A stretch of DNA of 64,000 nucleotides from CAVSIS01 sp963814875 (GTDB taxonomy: Bacteria; Acidobacteriota; Thermoanaerobaculia; Thermoanaerobaculales; Sulfomarinibacteraceae), in contig CAWFFJ010000018.1 of NCBI GenBank assembly GCA_963814875.1, forward strand, positions 310,001-374,000. Reading direction: 5' to 3'. Numbering within the stretch: position 1 is the stretch's first letter; every line of letters starts with the position of its first letter. A program made the translations under genes and the position numbers. Positions 8,901 to 16,193 of the stretch are shown piece by piece. The notes beneath the pieces were generated by a model. The model saw nothing but the letters and a program-made list of their open reading frames with translations. It was not told the origin of the DNA and searched no databases.

Positions 8901-9041
8901 ACCACAGAGACACAGAGGCACAGAAAAACACAGAGCTACCCACCCGCCCGGAACAGACGGGCCCGGGCTCGTGCTGCGAGCACGAGCCCGACCTGTCCTC
9001 TCGGGTGGGCGGGGTCTGTGCCTCTGTGCCTCTGTGGTTCA
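8901..9041. repeat. Inverted-repeat intergenic element, copy 1
   Basis: The left end (8901-8935) is built from ACCACAGAGACACAGAGGCA units and the right end (9015-9041) is their inverse, CTCTGTGCCTCTGTGGTTCA. Inside is a perfect 11-bp stem GGGCTCGTGCT / AGCACGAGCCC (8965-8975 / 8979-8989) with a 3-nt loop. The element lies between two convergent genes and its right end supplies the TGA stop of the sirtuin gene. It resembles copies at 48399-48533 and 59184-59599. It may also act as a two-way terminator. Confidence 0.8.
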
Positions 9042-9800
9042 ACCCCTCGCCTGGATGTCGAGTCCGAGGTGGCGGGCGACGTCGGTGAAGTAGTCGTCGA
9101 GGTCGGCATCGACGAAGTACCGCCGCGGCCCCGGAGCGAGCCTGACCGGGCCCCGGTTGACCACGACGACGTCACCGCCCGCAGAACCAGGCAGCCACGC
9201 TGCGGGGTAAACCGTCAGCGACGAGCCCAGTACGAGCATCAGGTCGCTTGCCGCCGCCGCCGCCAGGGCCTCGTCGAGCCCGTGCACCATCTCGCCGAAG
9301 AAGACCACGTCGGGCTTGACCACGGCGCCGCAGGCACATCGGGGGACCGGCTCGCTCGCCACCTTCTCCCGCATCTCGTCGAGGCTGTACGACCGCCCGC
9401 AGCCGAGACAGTGGCTGGTCCAGTACCCGCCGTGGACAGCGATCACCCGCTGCGAGCCGGCGCGCTGGTGGAGCGGGTCGATGTTCTGGGTGATCAGGGC
9501 GTGGAGCCTCCCGGCGGCCTCGAGCATCGCCAGGAAACGGTGGGTGGCGGTCGGCTCCAGCGCATCGACGACCGACAGGAAGTCTCGGGTGAACTCGAAG
9601 AAAGGCGCCGGGTCGCGGCGGAAGCTCGCAATGTCGAATACCCGTTCGGCATCGTAGCGGCGGGTCACGTACAGCCCCTGCGGCCCGCGGAAGTCGGGGA
9701 TCCCGGCCGCGGTCGACACGCCCGCTCCAGTGAGGGCAGTGACCCTGGAGGCAGTGCGGATCATGTCGGCACACGCTGCGGCGTCGAGGGTCTGAGCCAT
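9039..9800 (-). CDS. Sir2-family NAD-dependent deacylase (253 aa)
   Basis: NAD-binding GAGVSTAAGIPDFRG, TQNIDPLHQRAG and the catalytic His in VIAVHGG are intact. A zinc site is formed by CLGC and CAC about 20 residues later. These show an active-type sirtuin that would remove acyl groups from lysines using NAD. The gene starts 41 nt after the YheT-like gene on the same strand, so it probably ends that operon. Its stop codon is the TGA of a dispersed repeat, so the last residues may be repeat-derived. Confidence 0.93.
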   Translation of the reverse strand: MAQTLDAAACADMIRTASRVTALTGAGVSTAAGIPDFRGPQGLYVTRRYDAERVFDIASFRRDPAPFFEFTRDFLSVVDALEPTATHRFLAMLEAAGRLHALITQNIDPLHQRAGSQRVIAVHGGYWTSHCLGCGRSYSLDEMREKVASEPVPRCACGAVVKPDVVFFGEMVHGLDEALAAAAASDLMLVLGSSLTVYPAAWLPGSAGGDVVVVNRGPVRLAPGPRRYFVDADLDDYFTDVARHLGLDIQARG

Positions 9801-9841
9801 CCGATCTCCCCCCTCCCACTGTCGAGGATAGCGCGAGCCAC

Positions 9842-10978
9842 TCAGCGGCGGCGGTCGAGGGCCTCACGGAGGAAACGCGCCACCTCGGATTCGGCCCAGA
9901 ATCGCGGCCGCAAGGGTATCGGTCCCGACGCGAAGCCGACGTGGCCGCCGTGCGCGACCACGGCGTCGGTGAGCATCGGGTTCGCCGCGATGTCCGCCCG
10001 CGGCACGGCCGTCCCGGGCAGAAACGGATCATCGAGGGCCTGCACGACCACGGTCGGCACCCGGACGCGCCCGAGCAGTGGTCCCGAGCTCGAGCGCCGG
10101 TAATAGTCGTCGGCGCCGGCGAAGCCGTGGAGCGGCGCCGTGGCGGCGTCGTCGAACTCGCGGAAGGTGCGCGCGGCAAGCGCCCGTGAGAGGTCGATCC
10201 GGCCGTCGAGCCCCGCCGATCGCGCGCGCACCTTCGCTCGCAGCGAACGCAGCAGCGCCCCGACATAGAGCTGTCCGAAGCCCGATTCGAGGTGGTCGGC
10301 GCCGGCGGCGAGGTCGAACGGCACCGAGACCGCCGCCGCCGCCGCGAGCAGGGTCTCGGCCCCGGTCTCCCCGAGGTACTTCACCAGCACGTTGCCTCCG
10401 AGGGAGAAGCCGGCCGCGGCCAGGGCCCGCCCTGGGAAACGGTCGCCGAGGACGCCGAGCACGTAGCCGAGGTCTCCGGTTTCTCCCGAGTGGTAGAGCC
10501 GCGGCGCACGGTTGAGCTCCCCGGAGCACGAGCGGAAGTTGAGCCCGACCGCTGCCAGGTTGTACCGGCCCAGCTCGCGGTACAGCTCGACCGCATACCC
10601 CGAGCGGGCGCTGCCTTCGAGCCCGTGCAGGACCAGGACGAGCGGTGCGTGAGCCGGCTCGCCACCAATCTGCCCCACCCAGTCGAGGTCGAGGAAGTCG
10701 CCGTCCGGTGTGGCGATTCGCTCGCGCACGAGCGGAACACCCCGCTTTCGCCGCAGGTAGCGCGCGCCCAGGGTCTGAGCGTGGGGACCAGGAAGCCACC
10801 AGGCGGGCTCGAAGGCGCTCGCGATGAACGACCTCCCGATCGCTTCGGCAGGCGCAGCGCGTGCTTCGGCAACCGCTCCGTCTCCTGTCTGCTGCGCCGT
10901 CAGCAGTTCGGCGACCGGCCCGGTCGCGCCAGGGCCGCTCCCGCAGGCGGCCGCCTTGAGGTGTCCATCTGCCGTCAC
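9842..10978 (-). CDS. YheT-family alpha/beta hydrolase (378 aa)
   Basis: GTG at 10978 overlaps the preceding gene's TGA by 4 nt (GTGA), so I preferred it to longer frames. FEPAWWLPGPHAQT is the typical YheT opening. The oxyanion region is LVLHGLEGSARSGY, the nucleophile Ser lies in GFSLGGNVLVKYLGE, the acid in LDDPFLPG and the His in HGGHVGFA. The family includes esterases of uncertain substrate. Coupling to an acyltransferase gene suggests a lipid ester substrate (inference). Confidence 0.88.
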   Translation of the reverse strand: MTADGHLKAAACGSGPGATGPVAELLTAQQTGDGAVAEARAAPAEAIGRSFIASAFEPAWWLPGPHAQTLGARYLRRKRGVPLVRERIATPDGDFLDLDWVGQIGGEPAHAPLVLVLHGLEGSARSGYAVELYRELGRYNLAAVGLNFRSCSGELNRAPRLYHSGETGDLGYVLGVLGDRFPGRALAAAGFSLGGNVLVKYLGETGAETLLAAAAAVSVPFDLAAGADHLESGFGQLYVGALLRSLRAKVRARSAGLDGRIDLSRALAARTFREFDDAATAPLHGFAGADDYYRRSSSGPLLGRVRVPTVVVQALDDPFLPGTAVPRADIAANPMLTDAVVAHGGHVGFASGPIPLRPRFWAESEVARFLREALDRRR

Positions 10979-12771
10979 GCTCGATCGCTCCGGGTGTGGT
11001 GCCCGAGGAACTCCTCCGCCCCCTCCCGGCCCATGTACCGCTCGAGGATCCGCCGTTCGGTCTTTCGGAGGTCGACCAGCAGCAGGACGTCGAGGACGTT
11101 GGCGAACTCGGGGTCGACGTTGAAGCCGAGCGGGCGGCCGCCGAGCTTGAGGTACTGGCGGAGAAGGATGGGCACGCCCTTGCCGTCGGCCTCGATCTCG
11201 GCGATCAGCGCCGAGACCTCGTCGAGATCCTCGAGGTGCCCGAGATTGACGAGACGGGTGCCGCCACGACGGCGGGGCCAGAAAGGCGTGCGGGGCCGGA
11301 CCCAACAGGACCACTCGTGAGCCGACGGGACGCGCCGCAGATGCTCGACGATCAGGCGTTGGGAGGTCGGCAGGTAGTCCGCGCTGATGCTCACCGGACC
11401 GAACAGCGTCGCGTAGCGCGGGTGACGGACCACGTACTGTCCGATCCCCTTCCACAGCAGGAGCAGGCCGGTGTAGCTGCGCTGGTGCTCATGTCGGACC
11501 CACGACCTGCCCACCTCGAGAGCCGGGCCCATGGCGTCGAACAGGCTGCGGTCGTAACGGAACAGTGTCGAGGTGTAGAGCGCGCCGACGCCGCCGGTGG
11601 CCAGGAGGCGGTCGGTTGGTCCGAGCCGGTAGCCGCCGACGACCTCACGCCGCGATCGGTGCCAGATGAAGAGCTGCACGTAGCTCGAGTCGAAGCGATC
11701 GAGGTCGAGTTCGCGACCGCTGCCCTCTCCAGCCGTACGGAAAGTAACCTCGCGCAGTCTCCCGATCTCGCGCACCAGCCCGGGGATGGCTGCCGACTCG
11801 GCGGCGTACACCGCCTGCTCGCCGGAGTCGACCAGGAGCGCGTCCTGTGGCAAGGCATCGACCTCGGCGGCGAGCTCTTCGGCCGGCACCGCATCGATGA
11901 CCGTCTCCACTCTCGGCATGGGCCGGGGTGGCGAGTCGGCGGCTCCCGCGAGTGGACGCTCGGCGAGGATCTCGGTCCGCAGGCGCAGGTACTCAACCAG
12001 GCGGTCGTCGGAGGGAAGCTGGGCGAGCTGCGACGCCTGGATCGGGCGGCCGATTCGGGTCTCGAGGGCCTCGCGCCTCCGCATCAGCTCCCGCGGCAGC
12101 AGCACCGTTCGCAGCGCCGGGTGGATGAGGCCGGCGAGCTGGAACGGCCAGCCGTTCCTTCCCGGGAAGTAAACCGGGACCACCGGCGCACCGGACCTCC
12201 GCACGAGACGGCCGATGCTCGGGTCCCACGGCGGGTCGACCACACGACGCTGACGCAGATCGACATGCGCGACCTCGCCCGCCGGAAAGACGATCAGGAG
12301 CCCTCCCTCTGCAATCCAGCGAATCGTGCGGCGCAGCGCCGCGAGGTTGCGACGAGCTGACTCGCGCGTGTCGAAGGGGTCGACGAGCAGGAAGAGGTCG
12401 CGAAGCTCCGGGATGCGGCCGAGAATGTAGTTCGCCATCACCCGCACGTCGCGCCGCCGCTCGAGCAGCACCCGCGCCAGCGCCATTCCCTCGATGCCGC
12501 CGAAGGGATGGTTGGCCACCACGACCGCCGGGCCGAACGCCGGAATCCGCTCGAGCTCTCCTGGCTCGAGCTCGAGCCGAACGCCGAGCTCGTTCAAGGC
12601 CCGATCCAGAAACGCCAGCGGATCGTCTCCGCCGGAGACCCTGCGATACCGGCGCTCCATCGTGCTGAGGCCAAGGACCCGGTCGGCGATCGCCACCAGC
12701 ATCCGACGGAGACGACCGGCAGGCTCTCTCCCGACGGTCATGACGGCGCGCTGAGGCTCGGGCACCATCAC
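10975..12771 (-). CDS. Two-domain acyltransferase: PlsC-like plus GNAT-like (OlsF-like, 598 aa)
   Basis: The N-terminal half (about 60-290) is a lysophospholipid-acyltransferase-type domain with VVVANHPFGGIEGMAL, FPAGEV and VVPVYFPG. The C-terminal half (about 310-560) resembles hemolysin-like/OlsB N-acyltransferases (VVGGYRLGPTDRL, LEVGRSWVRHEHQRS, LFGPVSISADY). This arrangement is that of OlsF, which makes ornithine or related aminolipids by N- then O-acylation. The usual HX4D is altered: after His88 the acidic residue is Glu94. GTG 12771 gives a GTGA overlap with the upstream stop; ATG 12768 is equally possible. Confidence 0.82.
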   Translation of the reverse strand: MMVPEPQRAVMTVGREPAGRLRRMLVAIADRVLGLSTMERRYRRVSGGDDPLAFLDRALNELGVRLELEPGELERIPAFGPAVVVANHPFGGIEGMALARVLLERRRDVRVMANYILGRIPELRDLFLLVDPFDTRESARRNLAALRRTIRWIAEGGLLIVFPAGEVAHVDLRQRRVVDPPWDPSIGRLVRRSGAPVVPVYFPGRNGWPFQLAGLIHPALRTVLLPRELMRRREALETRIGRPIQASQLAQLPSDDRLVEYLRLRTEILAERPLAGAADSPPRPMPRVETVIDAVPAEELAAEVDALPQDALLVDSGEQAVYAAESAAIPGLVREIGRLREVTFRTAGEGSGRELDLDRFDSSYVQLFIWHRSRREVVGGYRLGPTDRLLATGGVGALYTSTLFRYDRSLFDAMGPALEVGRSWVRHEHQRSYTGLLLLWKGIGQYVVRHPRYATLFGPVSISADYLPTSQRLIVEHLRRVPSAHEWSCWVRPRTPFWPRRRGGTRLVNLGHLEDLDEVSALIAEIEADGKGVPILLRQYLKLGGRPLGFNVDPEFANVLDVLLLVDLRKTERRILERYMGREGAEEFLGHHTRSDRA

Positions 12772-14465
12772 TCCGTCGCCGGGTAGCGCGTGGCGAGCCG
12801 GCGAAACACCCGCAGGTCGCGCAGGAAGCGGATCAGCCCGATCGGACGATGCCCGCGGCGGCGGTTCGCAGCCCCGATCCGGAACACAGTCTCGAACTGA
12901 CGAAAGAGCGTCCTGTAGGCCTCCCGCAGGGTCATCGACGCGTCCCAGATGTGGGTCGCCTCGGCGCTCGCGCCGTTGATCTCCACGATCTGGAAGTCCT
13001 CACCACGCTCGAACGCGGCGAGCTCCTCGAAGCGGACGTCGAAGCGGCCGAACCAGAACTCGGGCATCGCGCGCGCAATCTCGTCGAAGCGAGCCGTGAG
13101 CGCCTCGGTCACATGTGCGCTGCCGTCGAGGAAGATCGTCCCCTGGCAGTGGTTGCCGGCGAAGACCAGCGGAACGCGTTCTCCAGGCTCCGCAACCACG
13201 TCGGCCGCCTCGCCAAGCCTGGCGAGGTACACGTGGCGCAGCCGTTGCGCGCGGGGATCCGCGTCGATCAGCTCCTCGATGGTCCGCCGACCGTCTCCAA
13301 TCACCTCGGGAAAGACCTTGAGCGTCAATGAGGCGACGACACCCCGTTCCTCGTCGGGCAGCCGCCAGTAGAGCACCCCGGCCTCGTGCGCCGCATCGAC
13401 GCCCGCACCGGGGGAGGCGGGAGGGAGGGCGGCAGTATCGACGGCGAGTCGCTGAAGCAGAAAGCGGGCGCCGACCGGGAAGCTCTCGACGTAGGACTGG
13501 AGCTCGAGGCGGCTGCGGATCAGGCGAACGCCTGCACCACGCTGGCCGATGTCCGGCTTCGCGACTACCGGGAGCGCAACGCCCCCGCCCGCAAGGGCCG
13601 CGTCCGCCCCAGCCATCGTCGCGCGAGTCTCCTCGGCGCGGTCCACGACGACCCAAGGTGCCACCCATCTCCGGTGCTCCGGGGCCACCAACGCGAGGAT
13701 CTCGCTCTTCGACTCGCCCAGGAAGCCGCCGGAGTAGATCGACGGGTTGGCTGCGGTCGGCAGCAGAATTCCGCGAAACCTGACCGACAACCACAGCCAG
13801 TACAGCGCTACCGGAATGTAGAAGAGCCACGGCGGCCAGAGCTCGAAGGACGAGACCACCGGCTTGCCCAGCGACTCGCGTCGGCTGACTGCAGCTCGCC
13901 CTGCGCGGCGCAGCAGGATCATCAGGAGCACCACCGCAACCGCCGCCGCCGGCCACCGGTAGCGGCCCAGCATCGGCATGACGGCATCGCCGAGCGCCAC
14001 CGTGAGGTGCAGCAGCAGGTAGGTCCAGACCAGCGAGGCCGCGACCGCGATGACGGCGAAACGCCGTGCCGAGGCTCGTGCGATGCCAGCCGCAATGTAG
14101 GTCGGCGTGCGCATCCCGGGCACGAACCGCGACAGGATCACGGCACCGACAAGGTTGCGCCGAAACCACTGGTGCGCGCGCTCGAGCCGACCCGGGGAAA
14201 CCAGCCCCCACCGCACCACCCGCGGGCCGGCGAGACGTCCGAGCCAGTAGAGCCCGAAATCGCCGAGCGAGATGCCGACCGTCAGCGCGACGAAGGCCGT
14301 GGCGAAGGCCATGTGGTCTTCGGCCACGAGGAGGCCGGCGCCGATGGTGGTGGGATCCTCGAGGATGAAGGTCGCCAGGATGATCGCCAGTCCCTGGAGG
14401 AAGGGATCCTCCGAGAAGCGGCGTAGGAGCTCACCCAGAAGCTCAGTCACCGGACGGCACTCCAT
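12768..14465 (-). CDS. DedA membrane domain fused to an ATP-grasp domain (565 aa)
   Basis: Residues about 15-200 are a DedA/SNARE-associated membrane domain: ISLGDFGLYWLGRLAG, then the conserved FVPGMRTPTYIAAG and several hydrophobic helices. After another membrane segment (about 250-265), residues about 280-520 resemble ATP-grasp enzymes (VVAKPDIGQRGAGVRLI, GVLYWRLPDEE, FGRFDVRFEEL, FQIVEINGASAEATHIWD). The fusion suggests ATP-dependent ligation to a lipid at the membrane. ATG 14465 is used; GTG 14450 is an alternative. It is first in a coupled operon with the OlsF-like and YheT genes. Confidence 0.8.
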   Translation of the reverse strand: MECRPVTELLGELLRRFSEDPFLQGLAIILATFILEDPTTIGAGLLVAEDHMAFATAFVALTVGISLGDFGLYWLGRLAGPRVVRWGLVSPGRLERAHQWFRRNLVGAVILSRFVPGMRTPTYIAAGIARASARRFAVIAVAASLVWTYLLLHLTVALGDAVMPMLGRYRWPAAAVAVVLLMILLRRAGRAAVSRRESLGKPVVSSFELWPPWLFYIPVALYWLWLSVRFRGILLPTAANPSIYSGGFLGESKSEILALVAPEHRRWVAPWVVVDRAEETRATMAGADAALAGGGVALPVVAKPDIGQRGAGVRLIRSRLELQSYVESFPVGARFLLQRLAVDTAALPPASPGAGVDAAHEAGVLYWRLPDEERGVVASLTLKVFPEVIGDGRRTIEELIDADPRAQRLRHVYLARLGEAADVVAEPGERVPLVFAGNHCQGTIFLDGSAHVTEALTARFDEIARAMPEFWFGRFDVRFEELAAFERGEDFQIVEINGASAEATHIWDASMTLREAYRTLFRQFETVFRIGAANRRRGHRPIGLIRFLRDLRVFRRLATRYPATE

Positions 14466-14894
14466 TCGGGGCGATCGGCCAGAGCTCGGTGACGTATATG
14501 AGCGTGGTCGGCTCCTCGGGTCCGGTGCACGCACGCGAACGGCGAGCAGTTTCGCAGGTCGGGCGCAGCCAGACAAGCGCGTCGACTCGCGGCCTGTGTC
14601 GCGGCCGTCCACGAAAGCGCCGTCCTGACGCTGTGCGACCAAACGGCGACCTCTCGCACTTCACATGGCAGCTCTGTCGCTCGTCCTCGCTCGCGTGAGC
14701 CCGGGAACAGGCGCGGGCGGTTTCCGACTCGCGCTCCCGAGCACTCCCGCCGCATCGGCGGCCAGTCGCAAAGATGACTGGAATTCTCAACAACACTGCT
14801 TTCAGCTCCTTGACAGACATCCACTTGCCGTGGAGAATGGACGTACAGTGATACGCAATTGCATTCTATTTCCGAGTCGATTCAGGAGGTTCGA
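14466..14894. other. Divergent intergenic region
   Basis: The 429 nt separate the DedA-fusion gene (-) from the secreted-protein gene (+). The right part holds the promoter at 14810-14838 and the ribosome site AGGAGGT at 14884-14890. I found no clear promoter for the minus-strand operon, no RNA gene and no repeat in the rest. Confidence 0.5.
14810..14838 (+). promoter_or_regulatory. Sigma-70-type promoter of the 14895 gene
   Basis: TTGACA (14810-14815), a 17-nt spacer and GAGAAT (14833-14838) precede the gene by about 57 nt. The -35 is perfect and the -10 matches 4 of 6. The surrounding DNA is AT-richer than the genome average. Confidence 0.6.
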
Positions 14895-15944
14895 ATGAGG
14901 AATCGAAGAGGTCTCGTGAAGGTTGCCCGAGTTGCGATGCTCATCGCAAGCCTCGTGGCGCTGATCGCTGCGGCTCCGGCCTCGGCCCAGACCGTCCAGC
15001 AGGGCGACGTGTTCGCGTCGGTCAACAACGGCAACGTCAACTGGTACCGGTCCAACGGGACCTTCGTGAAGACCATCAACACCGGACAGGGCGGTTACAC
15101 GACCGGCGGCAACTTCGACTCCTCCGGGAACTTCTACGTCACGAACTTCTCCGCCTCCAGCGTGACCAAGTTCGACAACATCGGCAACGTGGTCAACACC
15201 TACCCCACCGGCGGCACGTCGCCGGAGTCGATCCTGTTCAACGCAGCGGGCGAAATCTACGTCGGGCACGCGTTCAACTCGCCTCGCAAGTACGACTCGA
15301 GCTTCACCTTCATCGAGAGCTACCCGGTCACCGGAGGCTCGGACTGGATTGACATCGAAGCCGACCAGTGCACCATGCTGCACACCTTCGAGGGCGCCTC
15401 CATCGAGCGCTACGACGTGTGCACCAAGACCCAGCTCGCACCCTTTGCGTCGGGTCTCGGCGGCAGCGCCTTCGCGCTCCGGATCCGCCCCAACGGCGAG
15501 GTCATGGTGGCCAACGGAGTGAACATCCTCCGCCTCGACTCGGGGGGCGGGATCCTGCAGACCTACCAGCCCGGCGGAGAGCTCTCGGGTTGGTTCGCGC
15601 TCAACCTCGACCCGGACGGCACCTCGTTCTGGACCGGGACCTTCGACACCGGCAACTTCTACAAGGTCGACATCGCGACCGGCAGCGTCCTCCTCGGACC
15701 GATCGCGACCTGTGGCGGCATCTGCCTGTACGGCCTGACGGTCGCCGGGGAGCTCAGCGTCGTCCAGCCCACACCGACTCCGGGCGGCCAGCCGACGCCA
15801 ACCCCGACCGCGACCGTGCTCCCGGCGACGCCGACGCCACCGACGCCGGTGCCGGTGACCGGCCGCGGCGGCCTCGCGATCCTGATCGGCCTGCTCGCCC
15901 TCTCCGGCGCCCTGATCCTGTGGCGTTGGACCGCGCGCGGCTGA
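14895..15944 (+). CDS. Secreted NHL/beta-propeller-like protein with C-terminal membrane anchor (349 aa)
   Basis: ATG at 14895 is preceded by AGGAGGT. Residues 1-33 are a signal peptide ending in APASAQ. The body contains repeated strands of the type SSGNFYVTNFSASSVTKFD, FNAAGEIYVGHAFN and IRPNGEVMVANGVNI, as in NHL/SMP-30-like propellers. Residues about 292-323 are a Pro/Thr-rich linker, followed by VPVTGRGG, a hydrophobic segment and WRWTARG, a tripartite tail like exosortase/IPTL-type sorting signals. It is probably displayed or released at the surface. The gene stands alone with its own promoter and terminator. Confidence 0.75.
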   Translation: MRNRRGLVKVARVAMLIASLVALIAAAPASAQTVQQGDVFASVNNGNVNWYRSNGTFVKTINTGQGGYTTGGNFDSSGNFYVTNFSASSVTKFDNIGNVVNTYPTGGTSPESILFNAAGEIYVGHAFNSPRKYDSSFTFIESYPVTGGSDWIDIEADQCTMLHTFEGASIERYDVCTKTQLAPFASGLGGSAFALRIRPNGEVMVANGVNILRLDSGGGILQTYQPGGELSGWFALNLDPDGTSFWTGTFDTGNFYKVDIATGSVLLGPIATCGGICLYGLTVAGELSVVQPTPTPGGQPTPTPTATVLPATPTPPTPVPVTGRGGLAILIGLLALSGALILWRWTARG

Positions 15945-15966
15945 GCCCCGCTTCGAGCTGACCATT

Positions 15967-16003
15967 GCGGCCGGGCCCCGACGGGGCCCGGCCGCTTCGT
16001 TTT
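15967..16003 (+). terminator. Rho-independent terminator
   Basis: A perfect 13-bp GC stem (15967-15979 / 15983-15995) with a GAC loop is followed by TTCGTTTT. It lies 23 nt after the stop of the secreted-protein gene. Confidence 0.88.
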
Positions 16004-16095
16004 CGGACGAGGCTGGCGGGCACGGCCCGACGAGGGGGGTCGCGAGGACGCGCGTTCGTATGGGTCTTCTGCCCTCAGCGCAGCGTGCCCGAGGG

Positions 16096-16123
16096 GATTC
16101 GCGCAGCGAATCCGAAGCAGCGC
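16096..16123 (-). repeat. Short hairpin element, copy A
   Basis: Read on the minus strand: GCGCTGCTTCG, then arms GATTCGC / GCGAATC around TGC. The copy at 57127-57154 has the same frame sequence but arms GATCGGC / GCCGATC, so the stem is kept by paired base changes. It sits between the terminator and the TonB-receptor gene end. Confidence 0.55.
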
Positions 16124-16193
16124 GGGCCGCAGAGCCCCTGCGCACCATTCTCTCAATTGCAACTCCCACCGTGGGGCTGTGCGACCCGCGCTG

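Noticed and set aside
8901..9041. CRISPR-like array from the CACAGAG repeats
   Set aside because: Units are short, contiguous and inverted at the other end, with no regular spacers or cas genes.
9842..11455. Long N-terminal extension of the YheT gene into the acyltransferase gene
   Set aside because: The extra 159 codons are antiframe translation of the acyltransferase end; GTG 10978 with GTGA overlap fits.
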